Assembly: GCA_029237695.1 (NCBI GenBank)
Contig: CM055265.1
Location: 78,052,447-78,116,446 of the forward strand
Length of the DNA: 64,000 bases
Source: Conchocele bisecta
Lineage: Eukaryota > Mollusca > Bivalvia > Lucinida > Thyasiridae
Direction of reading: 5' to 3'
Shown: positions 23,031-64,000 of the stretch, piece after piece
How the letters are laid out: every line of letters begins with the position of its first letter
How positions within the stretch are numbered: position 1 is the stretch's first letter
Notes under the pieces: generated by a model
What the model saw: only the letters and a program-made list of their open reading frames with translations
The model's database searches: none
What the model was told of the DNA's origin: nothing
Program-made: the position numbers and the translations under genes

Positions 23031-23527
23031 CAGTCTCCGCGAAACACGTTGGACCAACGGACACATCCGGTGAAATTGCCGCTGGGTGAACCATAAGAAA
23101 GTCGGCGGACCGAATGTCCGACTATAAGTATTTTATTTACTTTTCTATTTTAAGCTTCAAATCACCTCTTCCTTTTGTATGCCCATTTCTATTTTTATGA
23201 TGCTACCAGCATTACTTACATGACTGATATACTTAACCCTCACTACGCGGGAGACGAAAATTGTCGTCTGCTGTTTTTCATTTTTTCCTTTATTCTTAAC
23301 AAAAAACCTGTTTTGACAGCACATGAGAATCGTCTCCGGTGGAGACGATTCTCATGCGCTGCCAAAACAGGTTTTTATCGGGAAATATTGAAAATAAAAC
23401 ATTTCCAGCAGACGAGAAAATTTAATTCAGCATAGAAAGGGTTAAAAGCTTTTAAATATCACACAAAATCAATTTTTGTTTACAAGACCGAATGTGCTGT
23501 AAAATTTTGGCAATTTCGCGGAGACTG
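23031..23527 (+). mobile_element. S: 14-bp TIR element with nested D3
   Basis: CAGTCTCCGCGAAA at the left is exactly inverted as tttcgcggagactg at the right. About 280 bp remain after removing the TTAA element inside. No flanking duplication is obvious. Confidence 0.65.
23233..23445 (+). mobile_element. D3: piggyBac-like TTAA foldback
   Basis: TTAACCCTCACTACGC to agaaagggttaa with TTAA at both ends and inner arms around gagaatcgtctccggtgg. Confidence 0.8.
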
Positions 23528-23589
23528 AACTAAAGTTGTTGTTTGCAGCATCAGGAATGTTTTCGACCAAATAGCGAAAAGTATATATG

Positions 23590-23815
23590 TTTGTTTAATG
23601 GCGTAATGGTCTGAAAACAGCTAAGGTAATTTTAGACTGAGAATAGCACTAATCTTACTACTCTCATAATGGGTATAACCGGATTCAACTCTCATGTACC
23701 AGATAGCTATTCGATTGTACCTGAGGGCCAAACCAGGGATATCGGGATGCCAGTAAGGATGAACCCAATCATTAACGTTTTGTATGCTCCCAACCAGCCA
23801 TCCGCTAGTGAAATG
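23590..23815 (-). mobile_element. H fragment
   Basis: Degraded head and the gggccaaaccaggg body. 23816-24015 shows nothing recognisable. Confidence 0.5.
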
Positions 23816-24015
23816 TGTAGACCCTGATCAGACTGTGAAAATGTGCATGCTGATCTGTGGTGCTACTGGTCACAAATTATATAACTCATTTTTGTTATAA
23901 ATTAGACATGCTACAATAAAACCCTGGAAACATTAAAAACTTGCTTAAAATTTCATTCAGCTATTAAAAGTGATAAATTTTAAAAACTGAATTGCCAACA
24001 TACGCGAGTGAGCAA

Positions 24016-24254
24016 TTAACCCTTAGACCGCTATCTTAATTTTGTGTCGTCTGCTGTTTATTTTCCATTTGTATCATCAAAAACATGCTTTGACAGCACT
24101 TTAGAATAATTTACAACATGCTTTGACAGCACTTCAGAATCATTTCCATTGGAAATGATTCTGAAGTGCTGTCAAACCACGTTTTTATTGAGAAATAAGG
24201 CAAGATATAAAAGCAACAGCAGACGACAATTGTTGTGTGTAGCTGTCTAAGGGT
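24016..24254 (+). mobile_element. D4: piggyBac-like foldback, right TTAA lost
   Basis: TTAACCCTTAGACCGCTA at the left; inner arms gctttgacagcacttcagaa and inverse; right end ctgtctaagggtg. 24255-24453 shows nothing recognisable. Confidence 0.8.
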
Positions 24255-24453
24255 GAAAGTTTATAGGACACGTATCACAGGACTACACATATTTGCTACA
24301 CAATAACTCATTCCACTTACAAAACTGCCAATGAGTTTTGCGATAAACATATTTATTAATTGACAATTTACACCAATTTTAGATAATTAAACAGCATAAA
24401 GGGATTGGAAAGGCGGGTTTTGAAACAATTAAATCTAAGCATTATCAAAACCT

Positions 24454-24702
24454 TTAACCCTTAGACCGCTACTCACAACAATTGTCGTCTGCTGTTGCTT
24501 TTATATCTTGACTTATTTCTCAATAAAAACATGGTTTGACAGCACTTCAGAATCATTTCCAATGGAAATGATTCTGAAGTGGTCAAAGCATGTTGTAAAT
24601 TATTCTAAAAGTGCTGTCAAAGCATGTTTTTGATGATAAAAATGGAAAATAGAGAATAAACAGTAGACAACGAAAACATTAAGATAGCGGTCTAAGGGTT
24701 AA
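24454..24702 (+). mobile_element. D5: piggyBac-like foldback, both TTAA present
   Basis: TTAACCCTTAGACCGCTA and tagcggtctaagggttaa are exact inverses over 18 bp. This is the best preserved D copy. Confidence 0.88.
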
Positions 24703-24814
24703 TACATTTTCATCAATAAACTAGACCCATCTCATTTTTTTTATTTGAAGAAACTCTTTAATTCGTTATTGTCCCTCTTCACAGTCAATTAATGTGTTTA
24801 ATTGACCAAAATAT

Positions 24815-25360
24815 GCCGACATTAGAATAACCTGACATATTTCCAGGTCCATACCACACCGGTGACCTTCTCCGAAATGTAATAGTAGAAGGAATAATCA
24901 TATTACTCTTATAAAGTGGTATAACCAGATTCAACTCTCACATACAAGAATGCCAAACACAAACTTAGGGCCAAACCAGTAGCCGATTTCACCAACATTG
25001 CAAAGTATACTTTTCTAGCAAAGTATACTTTGAGGGAGGGATTTTCAATTTTAGGATAGATTTATTAATTTTTATTATACTGAATTTATTACATTATCAC
25101 AGCCATTTTGGCTGTGATAATGTAATAAATTCAGTATAATAATTCTGCATAGTTTTAATCATCAAATATATGCAATCATTAGTTCTGTATGAAATAATGC
25201 ATTTCGGAAAAATCAATGATTACTCCCTCAAAGTATACTTTGCTAGATAAGTATACTTTGCAATTTTGATGAAATCGGCTACTGGTCTCCGTTCGCGATT
25301 CAGGTAAGAAGGAATTTCGATTGTTAAATTACCTATCACATGCTCCCAACCAACCACCAC
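24815..25360 (-). mobile_element. H split by A
   Basis: H body to 24976 (gggccaaac), then family A, then H again from 25285 (gtctccgttcgcgattcagg). The join matches H at 9950. Confidence 0.75.
24980..25281 (+). mobile_element. A: CWG-flanked foldback MITE
   Basis: TAGCCGATTTCACCAAC and inverse, CAG before and CTG after, perfect central palindrome. Confidence 0.88.
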
Positions 25361-25401
25361 AGATTTTAAGTGGAATGAACATCAGTGGTATGAATTGTAC
25401 A

Positions 25402-25613
25402 GGGATAACACTAACCTTTGTACGACAAAAATTTTCACAAGTGCACAATTAGTATCGTCTGGAAATTTCAATTGATGGATTTACATTTATTGAGCATATG
25501 TTCAATAAATACAAATCCAATAATTGTTAAGAAAACATTCAAATGTGAAATTTAGAGATTATCATTAGTTCGCACTTACGAACATTTTAGTCGTACAAAG
25601 TTTAGTGAAACCC
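25402..25613 (+). mobile_element. B: diverged MITE
   Basis: The left end is mutated, the right end agtttagtgaaacccg is clear, and the palindrome is shortened. Confidence 0.7.
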
Positions 25614-25657
25614 GCGCCAGTCTTGCAATAGGTTACCGAACTTGGAATAGCACAAAT

Positions 25658-25902
25658 GTGGCTGTGACTGGAGAAATGGGGCTTATGTGATTTTTGACCA
25701 ATGTAGCTCCTGATCAAATAGCACTCTCCTATAGCCTGATAACAATCTACCGTATGTTGCTTGTTTGAAGCATGACAAGTATTTCATTAATGGAATGGTG
25801 AACGATGCAGATCCTGATCAGAATGTGCGGATGCACAGGCTGATCTGGATCTACACTGGTCGCAAAACCCATAAGCCCCATCTCTCCAGTCACAGCCACA
25901 TA
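25658..25902 (+). mobile_element. C: MITE
   Basis: gtggctgtgactggagaaat at the left and atctctccagtcacagccac at the right, with inner agatcctgatcagaatgtgc. No coding sequence. Confidence 0.8.
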
Positions 25903-25926
25903 TCTGGGTCGCAATGGACACAAAAC

Positions 25927-26409
25927 CACAGGTTGAAGTAACGGACCGAGGTTCTATAAAAACATTAAATATGCCGAAAAGCATCAATAAATGGAAAAAA
26001 AATAAGCTAACAAATTGTTTTTACTCGCTCCATATAGACTTATACCAAGGTGGCGAAGTTTTTAATAGGCCGTACCCAGACAGCCTCGAGACAACGGACT
26101 CTCACAAAACAGTCAACAGAGTTATATCATTGTCGCCTATTGCAGAAGTTAGGAAAATGTTAGCCCTCCACAACGATATATTCCCCGATGCGTCAACGCG
26201 TTTTCGAGCTATCGATTATTTTGTTTTAAAAAAAATGACCATTATTGATAGGTCGTAAAAGATCGGGCACATTTCCAAGGCCAATGCTGGTATATAAGTC
26301 TATATGGAGAGAGTACAAAAAAATGTTTAGCTTAATTTGTTTTCATTTATTGATGCTTTTAGGCATATTTAATGTATTTATAGATCTCGGTCCGTTACTT
26401 CAACCTGTG
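25927..26409 (+). mobile_element. TIR element with 8-bp target duplication and an ORF
   Basis: 483 bp with terminal inverted repeats of about 65 bp starting CACAGGTTGAAGTAACGG, flanked by CACAAAAC on both sides (25919-25926, 26410-26417). The empty target is preserved at 5551-5572. A plus-strand open frame runs 25914-26258 and starts in the left flank. I do not recognise the protein; it may be a transposase remnant or chance. An 8-bp duplication fits hAT, P or Merlin types. Confidence 0.85.
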
Positions 26410-26445
26410 CACAAAACTACTGTCCCTGGCGTTTCATTGATTGTG

Positions 26446-26643
26446 TAGGTTTTGCGACCAGTGTAGCTCCAGATCAGCCTGTGCATCCATCCGCAGAGGC
26501 TGATCAGGATCTGCACTATTCGCCATTCCATGCCTCTAACAACAAATACAGGTTGGTATAAGGTTACGGGAGTGAGCTATTTCATCAGGAGCTACACTGG
26601 CCACAAAACCGATAAGTCGCCTTTCTTTAATCACAGCCACATT
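26446..26643 (+). mobile_element. C fragment
   Basis: Right-hand part of a C MITE ending tcacagccacat. Confidence 0.65.
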
Positions 26644-26661
26644 TAACCTATTTATAGCACT

Positions 26662-26914
26662 GGGCCCGTTTCACTAAACTTTGTACAACTAACGTACAAC
26701 TAAGAAGTGTGTAAATGCAGTATTGAAATCCACAATAAGATTTGTTTCGGACAGCCGATTTTTGAAAATCTTTTGTGGATGTGCAACATTTAATGGCACG
26801 AACCTGTAGGCACAAAATGGTAGCATTAGAGAAACACGTTAATGTGAGAAGCAAAGTTATAGAAACCTTTGTACAAACATTTGTATTGTACAAAGCTAAG
26901 TGAAACGGGCCCCA
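26662..26914 (+). mobile_element. B: diverged, no palindrome
   Basis: gggcccgtttcactaaactt and aagtgaaacgggcccc are kept; the interior is unlike other B copies. Confidence 0.65.
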
Positions 26915-26980
26915 GGTCTGGCAACAAACGCATAAGTTAAGCAACCTGTACATTCCTGGCTGAGACCTGGCCATCATTTC

Positions 26981-27277
26981 TGGCTGTGACTGGAGAAATG
27001 GGGCTTATGGAATTTGTGACCAGCATAGCTCCTGAATCAGGAGCTATGCTGGTCACAAATTTCATAAGCAATATAGATCGTTATCAAGCAACAGGAGTGT
27101 GCTATTTGATCAGGAGTCCTGATCAAATAGCACACTCCTGTTGCTTGATAACGATCTATATTGCTTGTTAGAATCCATACAGGTGTTCCATTGATGGAAT
27201 GGCCAACAAGGCAAGTCCTGATCTGGACCTACACTCGTCGCAAAACCAATAAGACAATTTCTCCAGTCACAGCGACA
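26981..27277 (+). mobile_element. C: rearranged copy with two abutting palindromes
   Basis: C ends enclose two consecutive palindromes at about 27008-27065 (around agctcctgaatcaggagct) and 27066-27167 (around gatcaggagtcctgatc). Block 1 of the duplication starts 50 bp further on. Confidence 0.8.
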
Positions 27278-27365
27278 TTTGACTGCTATGCTCGTCATAA
27301 ATGTAATGAGACACATGGTACCTTTCTGAGCTGAGACATCCTACAACATCAAGGTGCATGATCAC

Positions 27366-27695
27366 GTGGTTACAACTACAACAACAATGGCTGAAAGTGT
27401 TGAAAGAGCGCCCACTCCAAAGTAAGTATTATTTGATATTTTCCTTAATATGCAACAGATTTTTATGAAATACGGCGCAGCAGACAATTCTTCATGAGCT
27501 TTGGTGGTCCCATGTGTTTGGCACATGCTTGTGTCATTTTTGAGAAGACTCGATTCCCGTGTCAATAGACACGGAAATCGATTCTTCGCAAAAACGACAG
27601 AAGTTCGAGCCAAAGTACCGAGACCACCAAATGCAGCTTAACAAGACGCGTTGGATGCGCTATGTTGTTGTTGTTGTTGTAACCATATGATCATA
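27366..27695 (+). mobile_element. L: foldback
   Basis: Same plan as 8600-8981: acgtggttacaactacaac at the left, ttgttgttgttgtaacc at the right, inner arms gaaatcgattcttcgc. 27696-28100 shows nothing recognisable; it should hold PHAF1 3' flank. Confidence 0.7.
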
Positions 27696-28099
27696 CACCA
27701 AGAAGATTCAGGCCATTCAAGATCATACTCGGGCTGATCAGTGCTTACATTTAACTATTCAGCTCTACCGTCATCAGCAAAGTGATTAGATCCTAATTCG
27801 ACTAGGCAACTGTGCAAGATGATCAGGGTCTACAATTGTTGCAGACATTGTAGAACGCTAGTGACATAAACTGTAACTGGAAACTGGACATGCATGGTGT
27901 ACAGTCCCTCCACCAAGAGTGTACATATAAAAAGTAACATGGACAAGCTTGTTTCCGTAGGCAGAAATTGAGCAACACCGAGGCAAATCTAGTGAACAGC
28001 CAAAATACCAATGCAACAAGGGCATGATTATCACTATAAAGCTAATCCCCTTGCTGGCAGCCTTGATAATAATAATAATAAAAAACATTTTTGCCTTGC

Positions 28100-28320
28100 A
28101 TTCAAGGAGAGCGTAAGTCCTCAGTGACTTTGACCTTGGACCTGGGTCGTGTATAAAACAAAGCACCATCCCTAGACACATATCGTGGCCAAATATTATC
28201 ATAATCGGTGAAGTGGTTGATATGTTATTATCAAGAACGTACGCACGCATGTACGTACATGGACTAACACTATATCCCCTCTTGCCTATTGGCGAGGGAA
28301 TAATGACTGGAATGCATATG
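28100..28320 (+). repeat. K fragment with tail
   Basis: gaccttggacctgggtcgtg, a unit with tcggtgaagtggttgatatg, then a tail ctatatcccctcttgcctat. It lies downstream of the PHAF1 stop. Confidence 0.6.
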
Positions 28321-28503
28321 TCTCTCACAGAATATTTTATATAGGCCATTCCTACACTCCCAGGAACAAAACCCATTGATGCATGATGTACCTCGGTGCA
28401 CCTCAATGTGGCTACGGCGCTGAGTAAAACTAGACTCGAACAATGACTAGTTAGCTGCTACTTCATTGGTCAAGGCAGGCTGTATGCTAGTAGTGGCTAT
28501 GTG

Positions 28504-62246
<33,743 letters not shown>

Positions 62247-62261
62247 CTGCAAGTAGATAAA

Positions 62262-62712
62262 TGTGGTTGTGACTGGAGAAATGGGGCTCATTTGTGACCA
62301 GTGTAGCTCCTGATCAAAGAGCAGACGTCTGTAGCCTGATAACCATTTGTATTGCTTGTTGGAAGCATCACAGGTGTTTCATTGACTGAATGGTGAACAG
62401 TGCAGGCCCTGGGGATGTTTCACTAAGCTTCGTACGACTAAAATGTTCGTAAGTGCAAATTTGGGATCGTCTGAAAATTTAAATTCATGGATTTACATTT
62501 ATTGAGCATAGGCTGCATATGCAGCCTATGCTCAATAAATGTAAATCCAATAATTGTTTACAAGAAAACTTTGTTAATGTGACATTTACAGACATTCATA
62601 ATTTTGCACTTACGAATATTTCAGTCGTAAGAAGTTTAGTGAAACGGTCTGATCTGGGGCTACACTGATCACATCACCCATAAGCCCCTATTCTCCAGCC
62701 ACAGCAACAAAT
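62262..62712 (+). mobile_element. C split by B
   Basis: C left part 62262-62408 (tgtggttgtgactggagaaa), complete B at 62409-62647 with perfect palindrome, C right part 62648-62712 (ctattctccagccacagcaa). Confidence 0.8.
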
Positions 62713-62740
62713 GTAGCTCACCTTTTTCATAGTTTCTTAG

Positions 62741-63302
62741 CGATGGATTAACGCCAAGAGGTCAGAGCATTGGACTTCAATACCAGAGGTTGTGGGTTCA
62801 AACCTCCCCTTAGGCATCAGAAATACTTATTAGTATTTACATCCCATTGGTGTGTCGATCTAGACCTGTAGCCTATTTCATCAACATTGCAAAGTATACT
62901 TTACTAGCAAAGTATACTTTGAGGGAGTAATCATTTATTTTTCCTGAAATGCATTAGTTCATATAGAGCTAACAAATGCATATATTTCATGATTAAAAGT
63001 ATGCAGAATTATTATATTGGATGTGATAATGTAATAAATTCAGTATAATAAAAATTAATAAATTTATCATAAAATTTAAAATTTCTCCCTCAAAGTATAC
63101 TTTGCTACTAAAGTATACTTTGCAATGTTGATGAAATAGGCTACTGGTCCTGATTGATCAAGTGTTGATAGGTTGATGAAATAGGCTACTGGTCCTGATT
63201 GATCAAGTGTTGATAGGTTGATGAAATCGGCTACTGAACCGAGGTCCCGTTACTAAATGACCTTAGCTGTTGCTGGGATGTTAAACCCATTCACTTTCAC
63301 TG
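62741..63302 (+). mobile_element. I: SINE split by A
   Basis: SINE head and body 62741-62879 (box B gtgggttcaaacctc), family A at 62880-63233 with CTG on both sides, SINE tail 63237-63302 (gaccttagctgttgctggga). Confidence 0.82.
62880..63233 (+). mobile_element. A: MITE with tandem right end
   Basis: Left end intact, central palindrome partly lost, and the right end gatgaaataggctactgg repeated three times at a 45-bp period (63127, 63172, 63217). Confidence 0.82.
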
Positions 63303-63437
63303 TTTCTTGTTGAATTCAGAATACATGTGATACAACACAAGAGAATGGGTGAATTTATTTTATTTAATTGTGTTACAGCTACAATGTATGGTCTTTTTAG
63401 GCCAGACCTGAATATTTACATAATAATATATATATCC

Positions 63438-63658
63438 CTGGTTTGACGATCTGGTAGTGGGGCTAAGTGACTCTGTTGTGGTAAGGACCTGCCACCAGCT
63501 CATGTTATTCTAATTTCAAAGCTGACTACATATATATATTCTAATTTCAAATATATATTTTTTTTTTTATATAGTCACCTTTGAAATTAGAATAACATGA
63601 GCTGGTTGCAGGTCCTCACCACAACAGAGTCACTTAGCCCCACTACCCGATCGTCAAA
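63438..63658. repeat. Inverted pair of H segments
   Basis: gtttgacgatctggtagtgg through tgttattctaatttcaaagc is inverted at 63578-63658, making arms of about 85 bp around an AT-rich loop. 63303-63437 shows nothing recognisable. Confidence 0.7.
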
Positions 63659-63662
63659 CCAG

Positions 63663-63881
63663 TAGCCTATTTCACCAACATTGCAAAGTATACTTTTCTA
63701 GCAAAGTATACTTTGAGGGAGTAATCATTTATTTTTCCCGAAATGCATTATTTCATATAGAACTACCGGTAACCACTGCATATATTTGATGATTAAAAAT
63801 ATGCAGAATTATTACCCGGTATACTGAATTTATTACATTATCACAGACAAAATTTATCATATTGCTACAAAAGTATACTTT
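63663..63881 (+). mobile_element. A: right-truncated copy
   Basis: TAGCCTATTTCACCAAC after CAG, half of the central palindrome, and a jump to aaagtatactttg. The last 120 bases of the window resemble H (ccactaaagatgatcaacat) and a SINE-like scrap. Confidence 0.65.
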
Positions 63882-64000
63882 GAAACTGGGATATCGGGAT
63901 TCCACTAAAGATGATCAACATCGTTCAATTACCCTTCACACACTCCCAACCTACGGCCGACCGTAATGGTTAAAAGTGAAAATTTGACCAGTGTTGAAGT

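Noticed and set aside
27858..28406. 182-codon minus-strand open frame
   Set aside because: It crosses a K tail and an ATA microsatellite, and the block 2 copy is broken by single-base indels. It is downstream of the PHAF1 stop.

Overview
This is nuclear DNA from an animal, most likely a bivalve mollusc. It is AT-rich, has small exons scattered over tens of kilobases, and is packed with foldback MITEs, tRNA-derived SINEs and tandem-repeat elements that end in (GACGG)n or (GACGCC)n microsatellites. The last group resembles the pearl and Helitron-like elements described in bivalves. The species is not assigned.

The only protein-coding gene I can support is on the minus strand: a PHAF1 homologue (C16orf70, UPF0183 family, phagophore assembly factor 1). 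Nine exons (w1-w9 here) encode about 305 residues, from a VYNS-type block to the natural stop codon. They were found by reading splice-bounded minus-strand segments. Every junction has GT..AG and every reading phase fits. About 120 N-terminal residues must lie beyond the right edge of the window.

Layout. 1-27216: repeats only, with many nested insertions (for example 8438-9552, 12269-14474, 14900-15949, 16899-17885). 27217-43443: block 1, holding exons w9 to w3. 43444-43943: a gap of exactly 500 N. 43944-60215: block 2, which repeats block 1 in the same order and orientation, differing mainly by small indels and homopolymer lengths. 60216-64000: unique sequence with exons w2 and w1 and more repeats. 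The two blocks begin and end exactly at the gap edges, so they are best read as unmerged overlapping contig ends or two haplotigs, not a biological duplication. The true locus is probably 1-43443 joined to 60216-64000, with one nine-exon 3' gene portion.

Repeat families are named here A to T, with no claim that they match database names. A: foldback MITE flanked by CWG. B: MITE with GTTTCACTAAAC ends and a 60-bp palindrome. C: MITE with GTGGCTGTGACTGG ends. D, G and M: foldbacks bounded by TTAA, piggyBac-like. E and F: long near-perfect palindromes. H: SINE-like element with an (AAAC)n tail. I: tRNA-derived SINE. J and N: TA-flanked, pogo-like or Tc1/mariner-like. K: tandem-repeat/microsatellite elements. 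L, P, Q, R, S and T: further foldback or terminal-inverted-repeat elements.
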